DNA from: Bacillota bacterium
GTDB taxonomy: Bacteria > Bacillota > Clostridia > Lachnospirales > Lachnospiraceae
NCBI GenBank assembly: GCA_023436065.1
Contig: JAEZKU010000025.1
Span: 1-20,199 of the forward strand
Length of the DNA stretch: 20,199 nucleotides
Reading direction: 5' to 3'
Shown: one piece after another, positions 14,979 to 20,199 of the stretch
Layout: every line of letters begins with the position of its first letter
Position numbering within the stretch: position 1 is the first letter of the stretch
Notes under the pieces: generated by a model
Database searches by the model: none
Told to the model about the DNA's origin: nothing
What the model saw: the letters and a program-made list of their open reading frames with translations, nothing else
Position numbers and translations under genes: made by a program

Positions 14979-15710
14979 TTACAGCAGACCCTTGATCATC
15001 CCATAGCATACCGGAACCAGAACAGCCGGAAGCAGATTCCCCACCTTAATCTTCTTTCCAAACAGCATATTGATACCAATGCCAAAAATCAGCACGGAAC
15101 CGATCAAAGATATTTCCGAGATCAACACATCACCCAGAAATGGTTCGATATATCTTGCAGATATCGTAATGAGTCCCTGATATAAACCAAGGGGCAGAAT
15201 AGAAAAGAATACACCGACTCCTAAGGTGGAGGCAAAAAATATCGCTGTTGTGCCGTCGATCACCGCTTTGGCATACAGCATTGTCGCATCACCGGACAGA
15301 CCGTCATTGAGTGATCCGATTATGGCCATCGCTCCGACACAGAAAAGCAGGGAGCTACTTACGAATCCATCCACAAAATTCTTACCCTTTTCTCCCTTTA
15401 CCTTAAGTCTGGCCTTCAGCTTCTCACCCAGTCTCTCCAGCCTTGTCTCTATATCAATCCATTCTCCTAGAAAACCGCCGATTGCTAAAGATGCTATCAT
15501 CAGCATGATATTCGCAGTTTCGAGCCCATTACCCTCGACAACAAATATCCCCTGAAGCGCTCCGCTGATACCGATAAACATGACAGCAAGACCAAGTCCG
15601 TTCATGATGGTTACCTGAAATCTCTCCCTGAGCACACCTTGAAGCAAGGATCCGACGCTTGCTCCTAACAAGATTGCTCCCATATTAACCAATGTACCTA
15701 ATCCTATCAT
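14979..15710 (-). CDS. DUF554-family membrane protein
   Basis: Integral membrane protein of 243 residues with about seven or eight hydrophobic helices (roughly 5-25, 35-55, 67-85, 112-132, 150-170, 172-190, 200-217, 224-243). Recognised as DUF554 by the N-terminal pattern GLGTLVNMGAILLGASVG, the segment IGGFLGEWIDIE near 77-88, a charged cytoplasmic stretch (ERLGEKLKARLKVKGEKG), and AKAVIDGTTAIFFASTLGVGV near 147-167. The family is widespread in Firmicutes and has no established function; a transport role is often supposed. It begins 4 nt after the HD gene, with only a weak GACGG site, so translation coupling is likely. The terminator downstream makes it the last gene of its operon. Confidence 0.85.
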   Translation of the reverse strand: MIGLGTLVNMGAILLGASVGSLLQGVLRERFQVTIMNGLGLAVMFIGISGALQGIFVVEGNGLETANIMLMIASLAIGGFLGEWIDIETRLERLGEKLKARLKVKGEKGKNFVDGFVSSSLLFCVGAMAIIGSLNDGLSGDATMLYAKAVIDGTTAIFFASTLGVGVFFSILPLGLYQGLITISARYIEPFLGDVLISEISLIGSVLIFGIGINMLFGKKIKVGNLLPAVLVPVCYGMIKGLL

Positions 15711-15714
15711 CCGT

Positions 15715-16287
15715 CTATACCAATCCTGTCGTTTGTTCTACTTCACGCAACGCTTCTATCGTCCTCTGCAGGAGCTCGTCCAAGTCCCAACCAAGCATAT
15801 TGGCACCCTTTTCTATAACTTCTCTGGAACAACCGGCTGCAAACTTAGGTGTTTTAAATTTCTTCTTTACAGAGCTTAGTTCTAAGTCCATGGTACTTCT
15901 GGAGGGTCTCATAATTGCTACCGCTCCGATTAAGCCCGTCAATTCATCCACGGCATATAATACCTTCTCCATCTGATGCTCCGGCTTGATGTCGACAGTA
16001 ATTTCGTAGCCGTGGCTTGCTGTCGCATGGACAATCCTTTCATCGATTCCCTTTTCGCGCATGATCTCCTGGCTTTTCACACAGTGCTGTTCGGGATATT
16101 TACCGAAATCCAGATCGTGCAGCAAACCGACAATTCCCCAGAATTCTGCTTCTTGTTCGTAGCCAAGCAAAACTGCGAAGTATTTCATGACTCCTTCCAC
16201 TATTCTTGCATGCTTAAGATGGAATTCCTCTTCATTATATGCTGTCAGCAGCTCCCATGCTTCCTGTCTTGTGGGCACTTTTCCCAT
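15715..16287 (-). CDS. HD-domain protein, putative metal-dependent phosphohydrolase
   Basis: Stand-alone HD superfamily protein of 190 residues from the chosen start. Ligands seen: H26 in LKHARIVEGVM, H57-D58 in LLHDLDFGKYPEQH, histidines in HATASHGYE near 87-92, and D114 in AVDELTGLI. This is the pattern of small clostridial HD proteins often annotated as hydrolases; the substrate (a nucleotide or other phosphate ester) is unknown. The ATG 3 codons upstream is only 0-1 nt from the purine run AGAAGGG, whereas ATG 16285-16287 is 9 nt away, so the later start is chosen. It lies 66 nt after tcdA and 4 nt before DUF554, suggesting one operon; a separate weak promoter in the gap cannot be excluded. 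Confidence 0.85.
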   Translation of the reverse strand: MGKVPTRQEAWELLTAYNEEEFHLKHARIVEGVMKYFAVLLGYEQEAEFWGIVGLLHDLDFGKYPEQHCVKSQEIMREKGIDERIVHATASHGYEITVDIKPEHQMEKVLYAVDELTGLIGAVAIMRPSRSTMDLELSSVKKKFKTPKFAAGCSREVIEKGANMLGWDLDELLQRTIEALREVEQTTGLV

Positions 16288-16353
16288 TTCTCTCATCCCT
16301 TCTGTAAATTATTTATATTACTTATTGTTAACCCAGTAATCTTTCTAATGAAA

Positions 16354-17109
16354 TCATCGGATACCGGTGAGATCCTTGATGACCTCCCCTGCCAGAATCA
16401 ATCCGGCCACAGAAGGAACAAAGGAAATACTTCCGGGTATCTGACGCCTGTCAGTGCATTTTCTTTGTGTGCCGGGAGGGCAGACACAATTGCTTCTACA
16501 GCTGATTGACATATCCTCCATCGGCTTTCTTACAGGCTCTTTGGAATATACCACCTTCAGCTTCTTTACTCCTCTGACCTTGAGCTCCCTTCTCATTACC
16601 TTGGCCAGCGGACACATGGTGGTCTTATAGATATCGGTTACTTCAAATCTGGTTGGATCCAGCTTATTACCGGCGCCCATACAGCTAATGATCGGGATAT
16701 TCTTTTCCTGTGCACGAAGTATCATTTCTATCTTGGCTGATACGGTGTCTATCGCATCCACGATATAATCATACTGTGAGAAATCAAATTGATCAGCATT
16801 CTCAGCGGAATAAAAACACTGATGTGTCGTTACTGTAGCCTTCGGATTGATTTCCAGGATACGCTCCTTCATCACATCCACTTTATATTTACCGATGGAC
16901 TTCATGGTGGCAATCATCTGTCGGTTGATATTCGTAAGGCATACCTTATCATCATCGATGATATCCAGGCTTCCCACACCGCTTCTGGCAAGCGCCTCAA
17001 CTGTATAACCCCCAACCCCTCCGATACCGAATACCGCAACCCGGGCTTTCTTTAATCTATCCATACCCTCTGCTCCCAGCAGAAGCTCTGTTCTTGAAAA
17101 CTGATTCAT
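16354..17109 (-). CDS. tcdA: tRNA threonylcarbamoyladenosine dehydratase (ThiF/E1-like)
   Basis: ATP-dependent enzyme that cyclises t6A37 to ct6A37 on ANN-decoding tRNAs. From the chosen start: FSRTELLLG at 4-12, nucleotide-binding GIGGVGGYTVEALARSGVG from 28, DDDKVCLTNINRQ near 52-64, then DYIVDAIDTVSAK, SCMGAGNKLDPTRFEVTDIYKTTMCPLAK, and a C-terminal Cys-rich segment (SNCVCPPG, KCTDRR). The 251-residue length fits TcdA (CsdL/YgdL). Two starts are possible: TTG 17119-17121, only 1 nt behind AAAGG, or ATG 17107-17109, 13 nt behind it. I take the ATG because MNQFSRTELL is the usual N-terminus, with modest certainty. First gene of the tcdA-HD-DUF554 operon with a consensus promoter. Confidence 0.92.
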   Translation of the reverse strand: MNQFSRTELLLGAEGMDRLKKARVAVFGIGGVGGYTVEALARSGVGSLDIIDDDKVCLTNINRQMIATMKSIGKYKVDVMKERILEINPKATVTTHQCFYSAENADQFDFSQYDYIVDAIDTVSAKIEMILRAQEKNIPIISCMGAGNKLDPTRFEVTDIYKTTMCPLAKVMRRELKVRGVKKLKVVYSKEPVRKPMEDMSISCRSNCVCPPGTQRKCTDRRQIPGSISFVPSVAGLILAGEVIKDLTGIR

Positions 17110-17133
17110 CTGTATAACCAAGCCTTTCTTATA

Positions 17134-17155
17134 ACCTGCAAACCATAATGCAGGT
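17134..17155 (-). other. Hairpin in the tcdA leader
   Basis: ACCTGCA (17134-17140) pairs with TGCAGGT (17149-17155) around an 8-nt loop. In the minus-strand transcript it ends just before the AAGAAAGG ribosome site. No T run follows, so it is not a terminator. Confidence 0.4.
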
Positions 17156-17181
17156 AGTAATCCATTTCATTTCAAAGATAT

Positions 17182-17210
17182 ATAATAATTCTTAATTCCT
17201 GCTATGTCAA
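17182..17210 (-). promoter_or_regulatory. Sigma-A promoter of tcdA
   Basis: Minus strand TTGACA (17205-17210), 17 nt, TATTAT (17182-17187). The start would be near 17175, leader about 66 nt. Confidence 0.87.
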
Positions 17211-17242
17211 TGAATATTATCACTTAAAAGGGCAACAAAAAA

Positions 17243-17289
17243 GCTGTCTTAGCCTGCTCCGTACTATTCGGAGCATCTGCTAAGACAGC
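17243..17289 (-). terminator. Intrinsic terminator of rubredoxin
   Basis: An 11-bp stem GCTGTCTTAGC (17243-17253) with GCTAAGACAGC (17279-17289) and an inner GCTCCG/CGGAGC; on the minus strand it is followed by TTTTTTG. It lies 13 nt after the rubredoxin stop. Confidence 0.93.
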
Positions 17290-17302
17290 CTGCATATCGT
17301 GA

Positions 17303-17461
17303 TTATAGTTCCTCGAAGCCATCCTTGCCTACGCCGCATACCGGACAAACCCAATCCTCAGGAACATCTTCCCATTTTGTGCCGGGAGCAATTCCGCCGT
17401 CAGGATCGCCTAAAGCTTCGTCATAGATATAACCGCATGCTGTACATTCATATTTCTTCAT
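17303..17461 (-). CDS. Rubredoxin
   Basis: A 52-residue one-iron electron carrier of the cytoplasm. It begins MKKYECTACGYIYDEALGDP and has the two CxxC knuckles that bind iron: C6/C9 (ECTACGY) and C39/C42 (VCPVCGVGKDGF). Between them are the conserved GIAPGTKWEDVPEDW residues with the core aromatics Y13, W30 and W37. The length is exactly that of clostridial rubredoxins. GGAGG lies 6 nt before the ATG at 17459-17461. It has its own promoter and terminator and is divergent from ferredoxin-ferritin. In anaerobes rubredoxin feeds electrons to peroxide- and oxygen-reducing proteins (rubrerythrin, flavodiiron proteins), which fits a redox-defence context. Confidence 0.97.
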   Translation of the reverse strand: MKKYECTACGYIYDEALGDPDGGIAPGTKWEDVPEDWVCPVCGVGKDGFEEL

Positions 17462-17506
17462 ATTATACCTCCATCTGCTTATAATTGATTTGTCACTACA
17501 ATATTA

Positions 17507-17535
17507 TTTATAACATAAATAAAAATAAATCACAA
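17507..17535 (-). promoter_or_regulatory. Promoter of rubredoxin
   Basis: Minus strand TTGTGA (17530-17535), 17 nt, TATAAA (17507-17512). The start would be near 17500, leader about 39 nt. Confidence 0.7.
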
Positions 17536-17555
17536 CATGAAAAGAAAAATAATCC

Positions 17556-17584
17556 ATTACAAAAGTGTTTAAATATGGTATAAT
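17556..17584 (+). promoter_or_regulatory. Promoter of the ferredoxin-ferritin operon
   Basis: TATAAT at 17579-17584 preceded by TGG (extended -10), with ATTACA (17556-17561) 17 nt upstream as a modest -35. The leader (about 17591-17657) holds an inverted repeat TTACCA (17592-17597) / TGGTAA (17612-17617). Confidence 0.7.
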
Positions 17585-17657
17585 TAAGTCATTACCAAAG
17601 TATACATAATCTGGTAACTATATTTTTGTATCAATTTACATGAATGGAGGTATTCTA

Positions 17658-17849
17658 ATGAAAGCATATGTAGAACGTAATGGCTGTATCGGCTGCGGTC
17701 TGTGCTCTGATACCTGCCCCGCCGTATTCCGAATGGATGAGGAAGGATTGGCAGAGGCTTATACCTCACCCGTTCCGAAGGAGGCTGAAGCCGCTGCTAA
17801 GGAAGCTGAAGCAGGCTGCCCGGTATCCGTTATTATGATTGAAGATTAA
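17658..17849 (+). CDS. Single-cluster [4Fe-4S] ferredoxin
   Basis: Small acidic electron carrier of 63 residues. The motif C10-x2-C13-x2-C16-x3-C20-P sits in NGCIGCGLCSDTCPAVF, and the remote C54-P (AGCPVSVI) supplies the fourth ligand. By comparison with one-cluster ferredoxins, C10, C13, C16 and C54 bind the cluster and C20 is a leftover of the two-cluster ancestor. The middle (about 40-53) is an Ala/Glu/Lys helix. An ATG 6 codons upstream lies ahead of the GGAGG at 17645-17649 and is rejected; ATG 17658 is 7 nt behind it. It is followed by ferritin after 27 nt with no terminator, so the two are co-transcribed and ferredoxin may supply electrons for iron release. Confidence 0.95.
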   Translation: MKAYVERNGCIGCGLCSDTCPAVFRMDEEGLAEAYTSPVPKEAEAAAKEAEAGCPVSVIMIED

Positions 17850-17876
17850 TTACATACTTAGAAAGGAAGGACACAC

Positions 17877-18389
17877 ATGCTAAATAAAGAAGTTGCTAAA
17901 TTACTCAATGAACAAATCACAAAAGAATTCTATTCCGCTTATCTCTATATGGATATGGCCAATTATTACTCAGAGCAAAGTCTGGGTGGTTTCGAAAATT
18001 GGTTCTTTGTGCAAATGCAGGAGGAGCGTGATCATGCTCTTCTGTTCCGCCAGTTTATCCTGAATAACGGTGAAGCTGTGACCTTAGCACCCATCGATGC
18101 ACCGAAGAAGGATTATTCCAGCTTCCGCGATCCGCTCGTTATGGCTTATGAGCATGAGCAGATAGTGACTGCTTCCATTAATAATATTTATGATGTAGCT
18201 TATCAGGTAAAGGATTTCAAGACTATGCAGTTTTTGGATTGGTTCCTGAAGGAGCAGGTGGAAGAAGAAAAGAATGCAGATGATAATGTAAAGAAATATG
18301 ATTTATTTGCAGGTGATCCAAAGGGTCTGTATCTTCTTGACAGTGAGATGAAGACCAGAATGTATAACCCTCCGAGCCTGGTACTGTAA
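17877..18389 (+). CDS. ftnA: Non-haem ferritin
   Basis: Iron-storage protein (170 residues, expected 24-subunit shell) that oxidises Fe2+ and stores it as a mineral. The four-helix bundle shows the ferroxidase ligands: E17 in QITKEFYSAYLYMDMA, E50 and H53 in QEERDHALLF, E94 in YEHEQIV, and Q127 in LKEQVEEEKNADD, followed by a further Glu cluster as in FtnA. There is no haem-binding Met as in bacterioferritin, and the helix spacing fits ferritin rather than Dps. GGAAGG lies 7-8 nt before the ATG. Second gene after ferredoxin. Its natural terminator is at 18550-18582, separated from the gene by an inserted-looking repeat element. Confidence 0.95.
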   Translation: MLNKEVAKLLNEQITKEFYSAYLYMDMANYYSEQSLGGFENWFFVQMQEERDHALLFRQFILNNGEAVTLAPIDAPKKDYSSFRDPLVMAYEHEQIVTASINNIYDVAYQVKDFKTMQFLDWFLKEQVEEEKNADDNVKKYDLFAGDPKGLYLLDSEMKTRMYNPPSLVL

Positions 18390-18413
18390 ATATAATTAAC
18401 AACCTGGACAAGC

Positions 18414-18541
18414 GTGACAAGGGGAAGTGTGACAAGGGGACGGGGTTACTGACACATATCACCTAATGATATGTGTCAGCAACCCCGTCCCCTTGTCACG
18501 CGTGTCAGTAACCCCGTCCCCTTGTCACTTCCCCTTGTCAC
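18414..18541. repeat. Composite REP-like palindromic element
   Basis: Three copies of a 27-nt unit with core GACAAGGGGACGGGG lie here: 18429-18455 forward, 18473-18499 and 18502-18528 inverted. The first two extend into 33-nt arms (18429-18461 / 18467-18499) with one mismatch (18448/18480) and a 5-nt loop. Outermost is a 13-nt inverted pair (18414-18426 / 18529-18541). The GC-rich core is unlike the AT-rich flanks. It sits between ferritin and its terminator. Such units resemble REP elements moved by IS200-like (RAYT) transposases; none is in the window. Confidence 0.85.
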
Positions 18542-18549
18542 CTTCGGGT

Positions 18550-18582
18550 CTTTGCAATCCTATATTGCAAAGGCCTTTTTTT
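18550..18582 (+). terminator. Intrinsic terminator of the ferredoxin-ferritin operon
   Basis: Stem CTTTGCAAT (18550-18558) with ATTGCAAAG (18564-18572), 5-nt loop, then GCC and seven T. It is 160 nt after the ferritin stop because the repeat element lies between. Confidence 0.92.
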
Positions 18583-18609
18583 ATTTCCAGTTAAATTCCA
18601 ACATATGAA

Positions 18610-18638
18610 TTGACAATCTCTTCCTTACGTGGTATATT
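18610..18638 (+). promoter_or_regulatory. Sigma-A promoter of the DUF3796-XRE-M23 cassette
   Basis: TTGACA (18610-18615), 17 nt, TATATT (18633-18638). The start would be near 18645, inside the 37-bp palindrome; leader about 40 nt with AAGGAG. Confidence 0.87.
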
Positions 18639-18665
18639 TACAACATAATGTTATAAATATACCAC
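18629..18665 (+). promoter_or_regulatory. 37-bp palindromic operator over the cassette promoter
   Basis: Outer arms GTGGTATATTTA (18629-18640) and TAAATATACCAC (18654-18665) and inner arms AACAT/ATGTT share the axis at 18647; 17 of 18 pairs match, the exception being 18641/18653. It covers the -10 and the start site. The XRE protein encoded in the same operon is the likely ligand, giving autorepression. Confidence 0.7.
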
Positions 18666-18684
18666 ATATAAGGAGCAGGATACT

Positions 18685-19029
18685 ATGAAATTTAATAAAC
18701 TTGGATTGTTATCACTTCTTGCATTAGTCGGGGTATTGGGGTTAATTATGGATCGGCCTTTCTTTGGGTTCTTTGGCTTCACATACTATATCCGATACTT
18801 CTTCGTGACACCTGATGAGATGTTTCTGCAAAATATCAAAAACGCTGCAAGTATCGGTTTCTTTTCAGGAATTGCCGTTCTGGGGATTGCTATCACTTTG
18901 CATACACTCTTCCCGCTTCTGATTAGCGGAAGCTTCGTATTAGCGTCCTACGTTATCGCTTCAATCATTTGTTTCACATTTGCACTTCTTGTATATGAGA
19001 TCAAAGAGCAGCGAGGTGTTGAGGTGTGA
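18685..19029 (+). CDS. Small membrane protein, DUF3796-like
   Basis: A 114-residue protein with hydrophobic helices at about 5-21, 57-76 and 80-104. The N-terminal pattern MKFNKLGLLSLLALVGVLGL, then FFGFFGFTYYIRYFFVTPDEMF, resembles DUF3796 proteins of Firmicutes, which have Phe/Gly-rich repeats after helix 1 and a conserved (V/I)(T/I)PDE. The function of this family is not known. Its genes are commonly next to a small XRE regulator, as here: the stop overlaps the next start by 4 nt (GTGA, 19026-19029). AAGGAG lies about 9 nt before the ATG. It is the first gene of the cassette, so its level follows the palindromic promoter. Assignment is from remembered family features, hence moderate certainty. 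Confidence 0.75.
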   Translation: MKFNKLGLLSLLALVGVLGLIMDRPFFGFFGFTYYIRYFFVTPDEMFLQNIKNAASIGFFSGIAVLGIAITLHTLFPLLISGSFVLASYVIASIICFTFALLVYEIKEQRGVEV

Positions 19030-19235
19030 TTTTTAAGACAAAAATGCGAGAATACAGAGCAAAATACAATATGACTCAGGATGAGCTTGCTGCGTTGGTC
19101 GGTGTACGACGCGAAACCATAATTAATCTTGAGAAAGGACGTTATAACCCCTCACTGAAGCTTGCTATGGATATTGCCAAGGTTTTTTCCTGTACAGTTG
19201 AGGATTTGTTCTCTTTTGAAGAAGAGAAAGTGTGA
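19026..19235 (+). CDS. Small XRE-family (Cro/CI-type) regulator
   Basis: A 69-residue DNA-binding protein that is almost only a helix-turn-helix domain: MREYRAKYNMTQDELAALVGV (helices 1-2), RRETIINLEKGRYNPSLKLAMDIAKVF (recognition helix and after), CTVEDLFSFEE. This is the YozG/YgzD-like type found beside small membrane proteins. There is no sensor domain, so signal input must come from a partner, perhaps the membrane protein translated just before it. The start is GTG (19026-19028), overlapping the previous stop; an in-frame ATG at residue 7 has no ribosome site. It is the likely ligand of the palindrome at 18629-18665. Confidence 0.92.
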   Translation: MIFKTKMREYRAKYNMTQDELAALVGVRRETIINLEKGRYNPSLKLAMDIAKVFSCTVEDLFSFEEEKV

Positions 19236-19266
19236 AGGCCGCATGGTGGCAGAATGGAGGTTATGA

Positions 19267-20139
19267 ATGAAACGTTTTGTTAACATCTGCGGTAAAATAA
19301 AATACTTGGGATTAATGGGGCTTCCTTCCCTGTTCTTTGATTATAGGATTTTTGATTTTCTATGGTTATTCTGGCTCTTCGGCTTGGTTGAGATTTTTTA
19401 TAATTTTCCTGTTTTTATTCAATCTCTCTACCAACTCTGGGGTATGCTTGTGGTACCGCTCTGCTACGGCTCTAAAATGCCGAATGCGGAAAATTACATC
19501 AGCAAGGTGACATACTCCCTACCCTTTCATGGTTCCTGGACTATTGTGAATGGCGGAATTGATAAAGCTTCCTCCCATTCCTGGAGTATACCGACTCAGC
19601 GCTATGCCTATGATTTTCTGATCCTTGACGATACAGGAAAAAGTCGGATGGGAGCCGTTCTCACCGCCGAGGATTATTACTGCTACGGCAAAGAAGTCCT
19701 TGCACCTGCAGATGGTGTAGTAATTGAGGCTGTCTCAGAGTATCCTGATAGTCATATCACCGCAGACAGTCAGGTTGATTGCTCTGCCCATGATATTCGG
19801 GGAAATCATCTCCTGCTTCGCCATGCGGAAGGGGAATACAGTCTTCTTGCCCATCTGAAACCCGGCAGTATACGTGTTAAGGCAGGTGACAGTGTAAAGC
19901 GCGGACAATGTATTGCTCTTTGCGGTAATTCCGGTAATAGCTCCGAACCTCATCTGCATTTTCAAGTACAAAACGGGGTAAGCTTTTATACCTCGGCAGG
20001 ATTACCATTGGAATTTGAACAGATATCAGCTGAGATGACACCACACTATTCCTCCTTCGATCCCAGACCGTTTCCTTCTACCGAAGGTATTCCAAAGAGG
20101 TATATCCTCCGTGGTCAGACCGTAAGCAATCAAATGTGA
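19267..20139 (+). CDS. Membrane-anchored M23-like (LytM-type) metallopeptidase
   Basis: A 290-residue protein with two hydrophobic segments near 28-46 and 48-67, then a soluble domain. The M23 core is seen as GKEVLAPADGVVIEA at 141-155, GNHLLLRHAEGEYSLLAHLKPGSI at 179-202 (H186, H196), VKAGDSVKRGQCIALCGNSGNSSEPHLHFQV at 204-234 with the HLH pair H229/H231. The first zinc site is unusual: the Asp is D116 in QRYAYDF, but the His normally 4 residues before it is Arg; H104 in SSHSW may substitute. The domain probably acts on peptidoglycan peptides or a protein outside the membrane. GGAGG lies 6 nt before the ATG. Third gene of the cassette, 31 nt after the XRE gene. The stop TGA (20137-20139) lies within the first repeat copy, so the C-terminus may have been altered by insertion. 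Confidence 0.87.
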   Translation: MKRFVNICGKIKYLGLMGLPSLFFDYRIFDFLWLFWLFGLVEIFYNFPVFIQSLYQLWGMLVVPLCYGSKMPNAENYISKVTYSLPFHGSWTIVNGGIDKASSHSWSIPTQRYAYDFLILDDTGKSRMGAVLTAEDYYCYGKEVLAPADGVVIEAVSEYPDSHITADSQVDCSAHDIRGNHLLLRHAEGEYSLLAHLKPGSIRVKAGDSVKRGQCIALCGNSGNSSEPHLHFQVQNGVSFYTSAGLPLEFEQISAEMTPHYSSFDPRPFPSTEGIPKRYILRGQTVSNQM

Positions 20140-20199
20140 CAAGGTGACAAGGGGACGGGGTTGCTGACACGCGTGACAAGGGGACGGGGTTGCTGACAC
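20136..20199 (+). repeat. Tandem REP-like units at the window end
   Basis: Two identical direct copies of the 27-nt unit (20144-20170 and 20173-20199), spaced by GC, follow a short partial copy GTGACAAG (20136-20143). They match the inverted copies at 18473-18499 over the whole unit. The array continues to the window edge and may extend beyond it. Confidence 0.88.

Noticed and set aside
16322..16335. TTGTTAAC before the HD gene as a Rex site
   Set aside because: Only one half-site is present; the mirrored half is absent.
18414..18541. Repeat units read as a CRISPR array
   Set aside because: Copies are in both orientations, without unique spacers of even length, and no cas gene is present.
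19277..19287. TTTTGTTAACA in the start of the peptidase gene as a Rex site
   Set aside because: Lies inside coding sequence, has only one half, and no promoter is next to it.

Overview
The window looks like chromosomal DNA of an anaerobic, low-to-moderate-GC Clostridia, most like Lachnospiraceae (Lachnoclostridium/Anaerocolumna type). The signs are the order acpS-nnr-alr-mazF, a rex gene, a Re-type citrate synthase in place of the usual Si-type enzyme, rubredoxin/ferredoxin/ferritin genes, strong GGAGG ribosome sites, and textbook sigma-A promoters. No rRNA, tRNA, CRISPR array, prophage or intact transposase is visible. The lineage is inferred from gene content, not from a database match.

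Layout, left to right. (1) 1-3257, minus: acpS, nnr, alr and the first codons of a mazF-like toxin cut by the window edge. (2) 3308-4702, minus: rex plus a conserved-looking coiled-coil protein, with a near-consensus promoter inside a palindrome and a terminator at the 3' end. (3) 4939-7026, plus: an ABC-F ATPase with its terminator. (4) 7091-10572, minus: Re-citrate synthase, isocitrate dehydrogenase and a GntR/FCD regulator. The first two genes each have a TTGACA-17-TACAAT promoter. The citrate synthase promoter also carries a Rex-like site and a GTATAC-centred palindrome. (5) 10799-11212, plus: a small three-helix membrane protein, possibly behind a leader peptide. (6) 11241-14877, minus: surface-polysaccharide genes, namely a fused Wzz/tyrosine kinase, a CpsB-type phosphatase and a soluble UDP-GlcNAc 4,6-dehydratase-like enzyme. 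(7) 14884-17210, minus: tcdA, an HD-domain protein and a DUF554 membrane protein. (8) 17243-18582: rubredoxin (minus) divergent from ferredoxin-ferritin (plus), an iron/redox set. (9) 18610-20139, plus: a three-gene cassette of DUF3796-like membrane protein, small XRE regulator and membrane-anchored M23-like peptidase, under a promoter covered by a 37-bp palindrome. (10) REP-like repeats with the core GACAAGGGGACGGGG form a large cruciform after ferritin (18414-18541) and a tandem pair at the window end (20136-20199), where they supply the stop codon of the peptidase gene.

How the genes fit together. Rex (NADH/NAD sensing), the Re-citrate synthase/isocitrate dehydrogenase pair (oxidative arm of an incomplete TCA cycle, making 2-oxoglutarate for glutamate) and the GntR regulator may form one redox- and metabolite-controlled unit. 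The points most worth checking are the predicted Rex site on the citrate synthase promoter, the membrane protein/XRE/M23 cassette with its palindromic operator, and the REP-like elements flanking that cassette. The most protein-coding calls are family-level recognitions made by eye.
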